From Mycosarcoma maydis (taxonomy: Eukaryota > Basidiomycota > Ustilaginomycetes > Ustilaginales): a DNA stretch of 64,000 nt. This document shows positions 11,501 to 21,660 of this stretch, piece by piece. Below the pieces are notes generated by a model. It was given only the letters and a program-made list of their open reading frames with translations, ran no database searches and was not told the origin of the DNA. The translations under genes and the position numbers were made by a program. The stretch covers positions 310,001 to 374,000 of the forward strand of contig NC_026494.1 in NCBI RefSeq assembly GCF_000328475.2. Reading direction: 5' to 3'. Numbering within the stretch: the stretch's first letter is position 1; every line of letters starts with the position of its first letter.

Positions 11501-12004
11501 TTCATCCTGCATCTTCCGTCGCTCAGGCTCGCCAGATAGACAATCAGACCTTATCCTGACCTCCGAATTGCATCGCAGAGGCGCTTGGCTTGCCTCCGCA
11601 TCTGTTTCTTTCTATACATCAGACTTCGATTCGATTCAGTCTTCCTCCAGCCGGTCCTGCCGGTGTCTTTGATCTGCAACGGCGACTGCTTAGCAAACTT
11701 CGTCACATAGTATATACCTCGCATTTACTGGCATCAACGCCTTGTGGCCTCCCCTCTTGCTCACCATACCATCACGACGGGGACCGCCACCAGAAATCTG
11801 TTGCATCTCTCCCACTTTTTTCCCAACTTGCGACTATTGTACGTCTCTGTCTCGTTCTTTAACAAGCGCCGCCAGTTCAACATATTCCATTGCTTCAAGC
11901 ATCGCCTTCCTTGATCACCACTACTACGACCGCAGACCGTAGTCAATCGACATAGCCCTCGTAATTACCCCATTTCCTGCAACCTCGTTGCAGCCTCTAC
12001 AGTC
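8581..12004. other. Long divergent intergenic region (kelch / kinase)
   Basis: About 3.4 kb without a supportable gene between two divergently transcribed genes. Bases 8581-9240 are purine-rich on the plus strand (pyrimidine-rich on the minus strand) and probably hold the kelch 5' UTR and promoter. Bases 9400-10900 are A/T-richer and contain scattered CGTGA/TCACG motifs and the 7-bp tandem repeats at 9705-9750 and 9775-9790. From about 11100 to 12004 the plus strand is strongly C/T-rich, which suggests a long leader for the kinase gene. Open frames inside it have no domain-like content. Confidence 0.6.
9705..9750. repeat. Tandem heptamer (AATTCCC)x6.6
   Basis: Six full copies and a partial copy of AATTCCC run without mismatch. 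An inverted AATTGGG lies just upstream at 9687-9693, so the locus could form a small hairpin. A second period-7 stretch, ACTCGTC repeated twice, follows at 9775-9788. It lies in noncoding DNA between the kelch and kinase genes. Confidence 0.97.
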
Positions 12005-14143
12005 ATGGACAGATTTGATGTTATCAATTTCGCCGATCTTTCCGGTCCAAACGGCGGAGAATGGGTCAGGATCGGCGGTGGAAGCTTCGGCGTAGTCTTT
12101 AAGGGCGAATATCTGGGTACCGAAGTTGCCATTAAAGAGGTTCTCCCGAACAACACATACGACGTCGAAAAGTACTTTGAGCGCGAATGCGTTCTCATGA
12201 AGGAGGCGCGTCATCCCAACATCGTCCAATACATCGGTCTCACTAAGAGCCCCGGTCCAGATGGAAGGATCTACATCATCTCGGAATTTGTCGGCAGCAA
12301 TGTTCGATCCTACATCGCAGATAAGAGCAAGCCCTTCCCATGGCGCTTGCGTATGAGCTTTGCCATGGACATTGCCCGTGCTCTCGCCTATTTGCATGCT
12401 CGCAACTGCATGCACCGAGATCTCAAAGGAGAAAACCTCCTCATCACTGCCAACGAGCGTATCAAGGTTTGCGACTTTGGCTTTGCCCGTATCGCAGCGC
12501 GCAACGAAGAAGAAATGCGTCGAATCAGCTACTGCGGCACAGATGGCTACATGTCACCAGAGATTCTGCTTGGTGTCGATTTCAGCTTGCCCTCGGACGT
12601 GTTTTCGCTCGGTGTCATCTTTGCCGAGATCGCTTCTCGCCACCTTGTCGATTCGTACACGTTCAAACGCGTCATGCCTACATTTGGATTGGATGCAGAC
12701 GAGGTGCGCGAGATGGCATCCGAGGGCTGCCCCACAGCTTTCATCCAGCTTGCGCTCGACTGTGTCGCAGAAGATCCACGTGACCGTCCCGATATGCGCC
12801 AGGTGGTATCTAGACTGCGCGACATTGAGCGCGAAGTGCTCTTGCGCGAAGAAACCGAGAACCGCTATGCTATTGGCAGTGTGCGGGGCGCCACGATTCA
12901 GTCAATCATGGGTACCAAAATCAAGCGCGCTGCTCCACCAAAATTGCCCAGCTTCAACGGTGCTCTCAAGCTCAACAGCTCGTACTCGAATGCCGGTTCG
13001 GATGACAGCGGCGATGAGATTGAAGAGGCGCTCGCTGCGCTCGAAAAGGTCGGTGTGGAGCCCGATGATGCCAGATCGCCAGTCACCATCAAGGGTTCTA
13101 GCACGCTCAAGGTCGCTGGTCACGGCAATCCGTGGTGGAGCGAAGATGTGCCAGACGCGCTTCCCAGTATCAATCGCAGCTGGCTGGCTTCTCCGGGTGC
13201 TGCTGCCGAAAGAATTCGTCACGAGTCTGAGGCTGGCTTGCTCGAAGGGGCCGACTACGCCGAGAGCGATTATAGCACTTCGGTCGTACGCTCCTCCAAG
13301 ATGACGCAGAGGCATGCGCCTCTGGCCATGCTCGAGGAACGCGCTTCCACGTTGTCTGTCAGGACGCTGCGCCAAGGTGATTCTCCTCTTCTTATCCCAA
13401 CTCGACGTGGCTCGGCGGATGTTCTGGCTGCTCGAAGCGGCTCAAACGACGCATCCGCCATGCAGTCGTACATGACTGCGCGCACGCACCGACCTGATCC
13501 ATCCATGGCACTTGCCACCATCGCCTCGGTCAGCTCAGGTCTGAACGAGCCCATCCCCATCTGCCATCGCTTTACGCTGGTCAAGAACGGAACGCGTCGA
13601 CCTAACAACGTAGTCGCTGCAGCACAGCAAGCCATGGCGAGTAGCAGTACCCACCAGCACCCACCCCCTCCGGTCAGCAGCTACTACCCTTCGCTCGTAC
13701 CTCCTGCCGTTATGCTGAGCAACGCGCTGGCCAAGTGCTGGGTTTGCGGTAAACGCATTGGCTGGAAACCTTTTATGGATTGTGACGACTGCCCCTACAA
13801 GACGCACGTTGTGTGTGCAGAACTCGCGCCGCCTACATGTCAAGACCTCGCGATTCCTCTCAGCAGCGCAGTGGGCGGTGGCAGCGTACAGCCAATCCTG
13901 TCACCCCTCAATGCTTCGCGTCGCAACTCAAAGGCGAACGATATCGTTTCGTGCCGTCGCAGTTCCAAAGCAGCCGACGTGGGCGATCAGAGAGAAATCT
14001 CGGCCGCAGCAGCTGCCTTGCGTAGAGCGTCTCTCGCGGATTCCAACGACGAACCAAGTTCGCCACAGATCGGTAAAGCCAAAGCCAAGAAAAAACTCTT
14101 TGGCGGTTCTTCAGCTGTCAACAAGAGCGCCGTCCGCGCCTGA
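12005..14143 (+). CDS. TKL-like protein kinase with C-terminal C1-type zinc finger
   Basis: A 712-residue cytosolic protein kinase. The kinase domain spans residues about 20-280: glycine loop GGGSFG at 24-29, VAIK lysine K44, alpha-C glutamate probably E61, catalytic HRD at 137-139 with DLKGEN, DFG at 157-159, and SPE in place of APE. All catalytic residues are present, so it should be active. The sequence resembles tyrosine-kinase-like (TKL) kinases more than AGC or CMGC kinases. At about 578-610 a C-x2-C-x11-C-x2-C-x4-H-x2-C-x7-C array matches the later part of a C1 (phorbol-ester/DAG-type) finger; the first His may be the HRF at about 521, which would require an unusually long insertion. 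The linker and tail are Ser-rich. The start ATG lies just after a C/T-rich leader. Substrate and pathway are unknown. Confidence 0.9.
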   Translation: MDRFDVINFADLSGPNGGEWVRIGGGSFGVVFKGEYLGTEVAIKEVLPNNTYDVEKYFERECVLMKEARHPNIVQYIGLTKSPGPDGRIYIISEFVGSNVRSYIADKSKPFPWRLRMSFAMDIARALAYLHARNCMHRDLKGENLLITANERIKVCDFGFARIAARNEEEMRRISYCGTDGYMSPEILLGVDFSLPSDVFSLGVIFAEIASRHLVDSYTFKRVMPTFGLDADEVREMASEGCPTAFIQLALDCVAEDPRDRPDMRQVVSRLRDIEREVLLREETENRYAIGSVRGATIQSIMGTKIKRAAPPKLPSFNGALKLNSSYSNAGSDDSGDEIEEALAALEKVGVEPDDARSPVTIKGSSTLKVAGHGNPWWSEDVPDALPSINRSWLASPGAAAERIRHESEAGLLEGADYAESDYSTSVVRSSKMTQRHAPLAMLEERASTLSVRTLRQGDSPLLIPTRRGSADVLAARSGSNDASAMQSYMTARTHRPDPSMALATIASVSSGLNEPIPICHRFTLVKNGTRRPNNVVAAAQQAMASSSTHQHPPPPVSSYYPSLVPPAVMLSNALAKCWVCGKRIGWKPFMDCDDCPYKTHVVCAELAPPTCQDLAIPLSSAVGGGSVQPILSPLNASRRNSKANDIVSCRRSSKAADVGDQREISAAAAALRRASLADSNDEPSSPQIGKAKAKKKLFGGSSAVNKSAVRA

Positions 14144-14585
14144 CACATTTTTTATGTCGATCTCTCTTTTTCTCACCACCTTCATCCGTGATTCACGATT
14201 CTGTTGACTCTCATTTCTTTTAGCATCCCCGCTTTCCCGTACTTGACGACCCAGCTTACAGCTTCTTGACGACAAGGTCTGTCCCGACCATTTCACCAAC
14301 GTGCAACTTTCTAATGCTTGTTTGCGTCTCTTCTTCTCAACATCACCGCATTTGTACTCGCTCACATTCACACATTCAATGGCATTCACGATTGGTTCGT
14401 TTCTCAAATTCAATCGGTTGCTTCGGCGCTGCTCAGTCTCAGACGAAGGCTGCGACTTCTGGTCGAGGGTGTAAGGGTGTGCGTGGTCTGATTACATGAA
14501 CTGACGGCTTTGCTAGAACGTCAACGGAAAAGAGCAGGGTCGCTGAAAAGGATGAAATGTGAGCGGGAGCGTAATGGAAGCTGTT
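14144..14585. other. Convergent gap between kinase and EBP2
   Basis: About 440 bp holding the 3' ends of the two converging genes. No gene is seen. It contains CGTGATTCACG at 14187-14197 and ATTCACGATT at about 14384, which belong to the dispersed motif family. Confidence 0.6.
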
Positions 14586-16412
14586 TTACTTGGCTCCTGC
14601 ACGTCGGGCCTTACCGGGCCTTTTGGCAGCGCCACTCTTCTGCTTGGGCCGGAAGCCTGCCTTGCCACTGGGGACTTTGACCTTGCTACCCCTTGCGCCT
14701 CTCTCGGGACCGACTGTAAAGTCGTTGGTGGACTCGGCGGTGTTGCTCTTGGAATACTTTTTCTTGCCACCAAACCCGTACTTTGCATCACGCGCGGACC
14801 TGGGCATCTTGGATTTGCCGGATGCGGCTCGACCTGCCTTACCGAGAGCTGGCTTCTTAGCAGACCTCTCTGCATCGCCACCACCAATCGCTTCTTGCAA
14901 ACGAACATCGAATTCATCCGCACCACCATCTTCGCCCTCGATGTCACCGTGTTTGCGTTTGAGTCCCTGGATACGTGCGTTGAGCTCCTTCTTGTTTCGG
15001 ATTCGTTCCTGAAGCTTTTCCACCTGCACTTTCTTGCCAAACTTCTTGAGCTCGCGTTGCTTCTTGGCGGCTTCACTTGCCTTGATCGCAGCCGATTCAT
15101 CGAGCAGCTTCTGACGGATGCGTTCCATGTGCTCGTCAGTCTTGACCATTTCAGCAAAGTAGTCGGCCGGACGCGTAAAAGGCGTTCCAGAGGCTTGAAT
15201 GAGTTTCTTGCCTTCCACAGCGGCGTGCAGCGCTTGCTTGTAGAAGGCAAGTTCACGCTCCAGGTCATTTTCCGCGTCAGTAACTTGGGATGAGACCGAG
15301 ATCGGGTAGGTGATGCGCATAGTTTCGATCCACGCAAGCTTGGACGACGACGAAGGAGAGTCGAGTCGGATGTCTTCGTAGATGCGACGCAGAGCAGACT
15401 CGTTGTTGATCTTGATGCGTTGAACGCGTGATGCTTTGGCTTGCTCAGAGAGTTCAACGTCGTCGGGAAGGTCTTCGTACGCGATGGGTTCTTCATCCTC
15501 ATCTTCTTGCTCGTTTTCCTCGTCTTCCTCGTCGTCTTCCTCGTCGTCGTCAGATGCTTCGACGGGGACAAGACCGCTTCGTGCGATCGACGCGGCCAGA
15601 GTGTCTCCGTTGGCATTGGGGACAACGCGAGGAATTTCATCCTCCTGCTCTGCTGCAAGCTCCTCAGAATCACTTTCCTCGTTGTCGTCGTCGTCGTCGT
15701 CGTGTTCCAACGCCTCATCGCTATCGTTTTTGTTCTCCTCGTCTTCGTCGTCTTCATCGTCATCGTCATCGTCATCCTCTTCCTCTTCGCCAGCGAGCTC
15801 ATCTAGCGCAGCCATGTCTACCTCATCGAGCCCGTCATCGCCAAGCGCAGCCATCAGTCGCTGCATGCCCTTCTCAGACACATCCTGTCCCTCTTCTAGA
15901 TCCGACTCGTCGTCGTCTTCTTCGTCCTCTGCTACATCCTCCTCTGCTTCCTCCTCGGAATATTCTGCGACAATAGGTTGAGCAGTAGCCAAAGCCGAAG
16001 TGGGTTTTCGCGTCAGCTTTGCATGGCTAGCGGGTAGCTTGGTGGGAGAATCAGCTTCGCGCTTCGCTGACGAAGAGCTCTTCTTGGACGATGTGGGACT
16101 GGCCTTGCTCGGTGTGGAAGTTTTCTTTGGAGTCCTTGATTTGGAGGGAGAATCGGATGGCGAAGTGGTCTCTTTCTCTTCAGCCTGGACGGAAGTAGCA
16201 GGCGCAGGCGCAGCTTTTTTGGCGGAAGCTTTTGGAGTCGAAATGCTGTTTCCCTTCTTCAAAGGTGAGGGAGTCTTGATCTTGGTGCCGGTGGCGCGAG
16301 CCTGTGCTCTGGTCATGCGATTTGGCGTTGATACTGGAGACGCAGCAGGAGTACTGCTGCTGCTGCCGTTGGCAGTTGCGTTCTTTTTCGTCGATTTCGG
16401 TGTTGCCGCCAT
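14586..16412 (-). CDS. EBP2: rRNA-processing protein EBP2
   Basis: A 608-residue nucleolar protein. The EBP2 family is needed for pre-rRNA processing and assembly of the 60S ribosomal subunit. The conserved domain is the C-terminal part, about residues 327-608, with the family's FYKQALHAA and RPADYFAEMVK blocks, a charged helical stretch, and the Gly/Lys-rich basic end around KYGFGGKK. The N-terminal part is long for the family. It has a Lys/Ser/Pro-rich basic segment (1-145), then very acidic runs (about 147-317) encoded by GAC/GAA repeats, typical of nucleolar proteins. The frame is open upstream to 16523, but the ATG at 16412 (MAATPKS) is preferred because the basic, Ala/Ser-rich start fits the protein and the upstream extension is hydrophobic and unlike the family. 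Confidence 0.92.
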   Translation of the reverse strand: MAATPKSTKKNATANGSSSSTPAASPVSTPNRMTRAQARATGTKIKTPSPLKKGNSISTPKASAKKAAPAPATSVQAEEKETTSPSDSPSKSRTPKKTSTPSKASPTSSKKSSSSAKREADSPTKLPASHAKLTRKPTSALATAQPIVAEYSEEEAEEDVAEDEEDDDESDLEEGQDVSEKGMQRLMAALGDDGLDEVDMAALDELAGEEEEDDDDDDDEDDEDEENKNDSDEALEHDDDDDDNEESDSEELAAEQEDEIPRVVPNANGDTLAASIARSGLVPVEASDDDEEDDEEDEENEQEDEDEEPIAYEDLPDDVELSEQAKASRVQRIKINNESALRRIYEDIRLDSPSSSSKLAWIETMRITYPISVSSQVTDAENDLERELAFYKQALHAAVEGKKLIQASGTPFTRPADYFAEMVKTDEHMERIRQKLLDESAAIKASEAAKKQRELKKFGKKVQVEKLQERIRNKKELNARIQGLKRKHGDIEGEDGGADEFDVRLQEAIGGGDAERSAKKPALGKAGRAASGKSKMPRSARDAKYGFGGKKKYSKSNTAESTNDFTVGPERGARGSKVKVPSGKAGFRPKQKSGAAKRPGKARRAGAK

Positions 16413-17276
16413 GATGATGTCTTGTTCAACACAGTGGCCACTAGCAAGCGTGATGGTTTCTGATGTGTGGAAGGCGAAGACAACAAGAATCAACCTCGAC
16501 AGAGACCAAGGCGTTCTCCACACCCATAAAGAAAAAAGAGCTGGTCGAGGAGAAAAAAGTAAAATTTCAAAAGCACGTCGAATCTGTCTGATTCCGGAAC
16601 GTGGAATTTGTCTGAAGGTTGATTATGTCATACTGTGTAACCATCCATGCGCCGTCCGTTCTCCACGTGCCCGATTCGATTGAATGTTACATCCAAACAT
16701 CATTAGTGGACGCTGAAAATTCGTGATCCGAGTCGTGAGTCACGAGTCAGAGTTTCGGGATGAATCACAGTCTCGGCCAAAGCGGCGATGAATCAGCTGT
16801 GCATGCATGTCGATTCGCTCGTCCGATGTCACATCAGTTAGCGCCTGCCGTGTGCCGCCGTGTTGCTCTGGGCTGAAGTCGGCTAATGATGACTGACAGG
16901 CATATTGTGAGCTTCGCCCGCAGTCGTGAGTGGTTTGCAGATGGGTCCTGGCTGAGTTGTGGGTGTGCGCTGCATTGCGGTGTCACAGGTTGTGGATCTG
17001 CCTGACGTCAAAGTGCACTGCGTCGTCTTGCCACAGAGATCAGGCATGGTTTTAGAAGACAGGAAATGGACGTCCGTGGTCGACGCTGCCTGATGTCAGA
17101 ACACTTGCGAGCTCGCCTGAGTGACAGCTGGTGTGGAATGTGAGGCAGATCTTGGTCTAGCAGTGAATCATGTACCAGTATATAACCCAGTCCTGCAGCG
17201 CTTCGACGAACTCGTCTTTCAACTACCACCATCACTACCAATAGTCTCCCACACCAAACTTGCGCATATCAGCAAA
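16413..17276. other. Divergent promoter region EBP2 / small spliced gene
   Basis: About 860 bp between two divergently transcribed genes, with no gene of its own. It contains the perfect palindrome TCGTGAGTCACGA at 16733-16745, whose centre TGAGTCA equals the consensus site of Gcn4/AP-1-type bZIP factors, and further CGTGAG copies. A TATATAA lies near the right end. Confidence 0.6.
17179..17185 (+). promoter_or_regulatory. Candidate TATA box of the small spliced gene
   Basis: TATATAA lies 92 bp upstream of the ATG at 17277 and is followed by a C/T-rich, CA-rich leader, which fits a core promoter. This is inferred from sequence and position only. Confidence 0.5.
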
Positions 17277-17590
17277 ATGGAAAAGACCTTCCAAGACCCC
17301 GCTGCCTCGACTCAGTTCCAAAACGACGCCGAGCGTCAACAAGAGAACGCCAAACGTGCCGACCAGGGTCAGCCACAGATCCCCGGTGTTGCCGATCGTG
17401 AGACTGTTGCTAGCAAGGATCCCAAGGGTGAGACTGCATATGCTTCTCTCACCGATTTCGAACCCAACTCGCGCGAAAGTCATACTAACACAAACTACCA
17501 TTCTGACACGTGTTCGCCTTTACAGAGTTCGACACTCGAGGCGGTCCCGGTTCCGAGGGCAACAAACCTATCCAAGATCCCGTCTTGTAA
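17277..17590 (+). CDS. Small spliced hydrophilic protein, 71 aa
   Basis: The proposed gene has two exons, 17277-17427 and 17526-17590, giving 71 residues. The 98-bp intron (17428-17525) has donor GTGAGA, a perfect TACTAAC branch point at 17483-17489 and acceptor TTTACAG. Splicing joins CCC AAG G to AG TTC GAC and ends at TAA 17588-17590. The product is very polar (rich in Gln, Asp, Lys, Glu and Gly), has no signal peptide or membrane segment, and ends in a Gly-rich segment around TRGGPGSEGNKP and PVL. It resembles small stress-related hydrophilic proteins in composition only; I do not recognise the family. Without splicing the frame would read through into an unrelated 109-residue product. 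The splice signals, TATA box and short leader support a real gene. Confidence 0.72.
17428..17525 (+). other. Intron of the small hydrophilic-protein gene
   Basis: 98 bp with GTGAGA donor, TACTAAC branch point 36 bp before the acceptor, and TTTACAG acceptor. It is a phase-1 intron and its removal changes the C-terminus completely. Confidence 0.75.
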
Positions 17591-17711
17591 ATCGGTCACA
17601 AAGTAGCAATTACACGACATGATCAGATTCTAATCGGTACCATCACTTAAGCGAAAAGAGTGTATATGAATGCCACTACCAAGTACATCTGAGAGGTAAG
17701 GACGGCGCAGA

Positions 17712-20666
17712 TCAACGTCGTTCCCGCATCCTCCAAGTCACCGCTCCAGCAAGCAGCACGAAGAAGCCCAGCACAAAGCCAAGTGCCAACACAAGCAGAT
17801 CCCTATAAAATGCATCCTCCTTAAACGCAAACAGGTTGCCCGAAAACACCGAAACAGAGGCAGTAATGCTCACGCCTCCGACTGAATCGATCAGCTGCAA
17901 ACCTTGGAGCTCGTGACTTGCCACCGCCTCCAACGCGTACTTCATCGGACAAATCCACTGCAACCACTGAAACACGCCTGAAAGGTTGCTGAGGTTGAGC
18001 AGAAATCCTCCGAATCCAATGTTGAAAAGGATAAAGACGCCGGCGAAGAGGATGGAAACGGAAAGATCGTCGATGAGCGCGGCAAGCAGCATGTTGTAAA
18101 GGGCCATGCAGAGGTGGAAGAGAACCGCGATAAGCATGAATTCGAAAAAGTAATTGGCTTGCGGCTTCATGCCCACCATCCAGTACATGATGATGCTGAG
18201 AAGGACAGCAGGTACGACGCGGAGAAGTAGCGCGTCGTAGACGACATAGCTGACGAGCCACGACAGGGGACCGTACAGTCTGTTGGCTCGTTCGCGCATC
18301 ATAAGCGGACGCGCTTTGCTGAACGCCGTGGCGGATGAGAGCGCTGAAAAGGAGAGGAGAATGAACAGAAAGTACATGGATCCTACGCGATTCTGAAATC
18401 CGGCGATGGTGAGCTTGACTTGGTAGAAGCACCCACCTACGATCAGACCGATGACAACCGCGCCGACAATGTGAGCCAAGGCGCCGCCAGGATCGCGTCG
18501 AGCAGTGATAAAGTTGCGTCGACTAAGCGTAGCAATCTGCGTCATAAACGAGGTCATCGACCGGCCACTGACGGCTTTTTGCCATGGGTCGCCTGCAGCA
18601 ACGGCGCTGCCTTCGTCAGACGAAAGAGTCATAGCTGCCTCTTGACCAACCGATGTATCAGCTGACGGATTGCTTCCCTTCTCGCGCAGGTCCTTCTCGC
18701 CGATCGCACTGGTCCGGCTTGAGGCATCCGGGCCCGAGGCGATCTTTAGCAAGTGATCAGCAACATTGTGGCCAGCAGGACACTTTTCGCCTTGCTTCTC
18801 GCACCACGACAGGGACTCAGCAGGCGATCCATGGAAGATGACAACCCCCTGGGACATGAGCATGATCTTGTCAAAGCTATGGAAAATCTCCGAGGAAGGC
18901 TGGTGCACCGTCACAATGACCGTTGTGCTTCCAACTTGCGAGCCTTGAGCAAGCTCACGAAAAGCGGAGATGACGCGAGCTGCCGAGATGGCGTCTAGAC
19001 CCGATAGGGGCTCATCCGCAATCAGCAGACGCGGACGCGATACGAGCGCACAGCCGATCGACACCCTGCGCCTCTCACCTCCGGACAAGCCGCGTCGACT
19101 GGCATCGCCGATGCGCTTGTTGGCAACCCGCTCGAGACCCAGCTGGTGAATCACATGGTTGACGATGTCGCGTTTCTCGGTGCGCAGAATATTGTCGGGC
19201 AACGAAAGTTCTGCAGCCATCTGCAATGCTTCGCGGACCGTCGAAAATGCATGCAGAGCATCTTCCTGATCGACGAACCCGATGGAGCGTCGCGACGAGG
19301 AGGCTTGTGCATCAGGCTCGAGAGATGGCTCAATAGATCGGATGGTACCCGAGACGCGTCCAACCTTATGCCGTCCAGCCAAAATTTCGACCAGACTCGT
19401 CTTACCGGCACCAGACGGGCCAAGGACAGCCACCATGCAACCAGGCTGAATGTGTCCAGAGCTGTTCTGCACGACCGCGAGTGCATGCCTGCTGTCCAAA
19501 GAAGGCGAGTCGGATCGGGGAACTCCATCTTCCATGCCAGGCAAGGAGACGACCTGTGCGAGACGACCATCATGCTTCTTGTGATGTGGTCTAAGGAGAC
19601 CAGTGCTGACGGGGACAGTATAGTTGAGGTGCTGCCACTGAAGGCCAAGAGGTCCTTGGCCAGTGCCTTTGGGAAGCCGCCTGGCCTTGCGTTGCTGCCA
19701 GAAGCCGAATAGTAGTAGGCCAAGCATGGCAGCAATAGCTACGCCGAGGATCACGAGACCTGCAATAACAGCGTCGCTAAGCGATGAGCCCGAATCCTCG
19801 CCATGACCTTGGCCGGACCCGTTGGCGTAAAAGTTGTCAAGGTCCGACTGAGTGATGCACGACCCAAATTGACAATTTTCGAGAGGTAAACCTTGCTGGC
19901 CGAGAAAGTTGTTGAGGAGCTCTCCTCGAAAGGCACAGTGCGAGGTGGCGGTGATATTGTTAGGGTCAACGTAATCGCAAGGCATGGTCAGTGTACCGTT
20001 CAGGTTGTTGATTACTGGTGATAGGTCGAGCTGACCGTTGCCGCACATGGTGGTGCCGGGGATGCAGTAGCACTGGAGCGAGGTGCACGTCCAGAGGGTG
20101 CTTCCAAGCGCAGCGTCAGCTTGCGGGCTGAGGGTAGAAGACGAGTTGCGAGCGGAGCAGCCAGCAGCCTGACAGTAGAATTGCTCGACGCCGTCCAGCC
20201 AGACCTGAGAGAGTGCGGTGTTGCTTTGCTCGGGCCAGGCAGCGAGGCCAGTTTGGGAGGAAGAGTCGGACTTGAAGGTCTTGGAGAGCGTCATGCGCAT
20301 CTCGCCCGGATAGACGCCATTGACGGTGGCTTGCCTGACATTGCAATCAATGTAGGTGGTGCGAGCTGCTGAGGGTTGCTTGTGACAGACGAGCGTTTCG
20401 TTGTTACCAAAGAGAGAATTGGGCGTGTTGAGGCCGAGCGAAGACTTGCGCGCTTGACACGCGCCAGCCGACTGACAGACATTGCAGTTGATGCCTCCAA
20501 ATCCGGCATCGCACGAACGACACTGCTTGTCGGAGGAGGGTTTGGGAATTCGAGCTTCGGGAGAGACAAAGGTGGAGTTGCAGGTGGCTGCGTTGCAAGC
20601 TGTGCCGTTTAGGGATGTGAGGCCGGGTGGGCAACTCTTGTACATAGACAAAGGACTGACCGACAT
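17712..20666 (-). CDS. ADP1: ADP1-like ABCG half-transporter with Cys-rich lumenal domain
   Basis: A 984-residue membrane ATPase of the ABCG (White) subfamily with the layout of yeast Adp1. About residues 10-290 are Cys-rich and EGF-like (CRSCDAGFGG and neighbours) with N-x-S/T sites. A membrane helix lies at about 297-323. The ATP-binding cassette has Walker A GPSGAGKTS at about 416-424, signature LSGGERRR near 525 and Walker B LLIADEPLSGLD near 545. The C-terminal six-helix region covers about 700-980. All ATPase motifs are intact. The transported substrate of this family is not established. The first ATG, at 20666, gives MSVSPLSM with no obvious signal peptide, although the Cys-rich part should be lumenal; an unrecognised upstream exon is possible. 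An AGTCGGAC-rich low-complexity linker (about 625-690) separates cassette and membrane domain. Confidence 0.88.
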   Translation of the reverse strand: MSVSPLSMYKSCPPGLTSLNGTACNAATCNSTFVSPEARIPKPSSDKQCRSCDAGFGGINCNVCQSAGACQARKSSLGLNTPNSLFGNNETLVCHKQPSAARTTYIDCNVRQATVNGVYPGEMRMTLSKTFKSDSSSQTGLAAWPEQSNTALSQVWLDGVEQFYCQAAGCSARNSSSTLSPQADAALGSTLWTCTSLQCYCIPGTTMCGNGQLDLSPVINNLNGTLTMPCDYVDPNNITATSHCAFRGELLNNFLGQQGLPLENCQFGSCITQSDLDNFYANGSGQGHGEDSGSSLSDAVIAGLVILGVAIAAMLGLLLFGFWQQRKARRLPKGTGQGPLGLQWQHLNYTVPVSTGLLRPHHKKHDGRLAQVVSLPGMEDGVPRSDSPSLDSRHALAVVQNSSGHIQPGCMVAVLGPSGAGKTSLVEILAGRHKVGRVSGTIRSIEPSLEPDAQASSSRRSIGFVDQEDALHAFSTVREALQMAAELSLPDNILRTEKRDIVNHVIHQLGLERVANKRIGDASRRGLSGGERRRVSIGCALVSRPRLLIADEPLSGLDAISAARVISAFRELAQGSQVGSTTVIVTVHQPSSEIFHSFDKIMLMSQGVVIFHGSPAESLSWCEKQGEKCPAGHNVADHLLKIASGPDASSRTSAIGEKDLREKGSNPSADTSVGQEAAMTLSSDEGSAVAAGDPWQKAVSGRSMTSFMTQIATLSRRNFITARRDPGGALAHIVGAVVIGLIVGGCFYQVKLTIAGFQNRVGSMYFLFILLSFSALSSATAFSKARPLMMRERANRLYGPLSWLVSYVVYDALLLRVVPAVLLSIIMYWMVGMKPQANYFFEFMLIAVLFHLCMALYNMLLAALIDDLSVSILFAGVFILFNIGFGGFLLNLSNLSGVFQWLQWICPMKYALEAVASHELQGLQLIDSVGGVSITASVSVFSGNLFAFKEDAFYRDLLVLALGFVLGFFVLLAGAVTWRMRERR

Positions 20667-21593
20667 TCTGATCAAATCAGTAGCAGAGGAATGACAGATG
20701 CGGATGCGAACGAAGCTTTGATGGTGGTGGTGAGAGGGGGAGGTGAGGTGCCGGTATGGTTTTTAAGTAGGCGTCTCTTCGGTGGGTCTCGACGAAGTTA
20801 GGCTGGAAATGTAATGCAGCGTGAGGTGGATGGTCTAGTCCTGCGATTCGGATGAATTGGAGCTCAGAGCTTGCTCTGACTTCATTGCTGTGCAGAATAG
20901 TGGAAAAGAAGGCGCTAAGATGAATGCGAGACAGAGATGGTGAGAGGTGTGGGACAGCAAAGCCCACTCAGTGATTGCACAGAACCAAGAACGAGCCGTG
21001 ATCCACGAGCAGCAAGACGCCTTAATTTTGTGACGCAGCTTTCGTGTAGTAAGACTGCCGAACGCGCAGCCACGCTAGAGTCAGACGAAATGCGAGAAGC
21101 ATGCGATTCGCCTGCACGCTGCATTGCGGTTACTGAGCAGTGCAATGTGACTTTCATAGCTGTCGACTTACGACTCTGTGACTGTGGGGTCACACATTAG
21201 GCGAAGAGGAGCGTGTGGAGAAAAGCGAATTAGATACCATAAGTTAACGTGGAAAGTGATTCTCGAGTTGTCATACATAGCTTAATCGTGAACGAGAGAG
21301 TGCTTGAGCAAGTTCTCTATCAGATTGCCATGTTCGCATTCAAGACAGGAGGCACTAGTCACAGTCGTCTCGAGTATAACTTAGTCGAATATGCATTTTA
21401 GAATCGTATTGCAGAGACCAAAAAAGGCCAAAAGTACAACAGGAAAAGCGAGTAAAAGAATAAACACGAAAGAATCACGAATCACCACAATTTTTGCAGT
21501 CACGAGTCGTGCGTGAGTTTGATGGACCAGTTCCTGCAATCACGAATGGCAGCGAAGCTTGACACGTGACAGACAGTATAAGAGTTGTTGGCT

Positions 21594-21660
21594 CGAATCG
21601 TGAATCGTGAATATTATCGTGAATCAGTCGTGAGTGAATCTTGAATCTTGAGTCGCGAAT
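21594..21660. repeat. Degenerate period-7 tract (GAATCGT/GAATCTT)
   Basis: Reads as GAATCGT twice, then ATCGTGAATC, GTCGTGAGT, GAATCTT twice and GAGTCGC. Most units are 7 bp and share the TCGTGA core of the dispersed family. Confidence 0.75.
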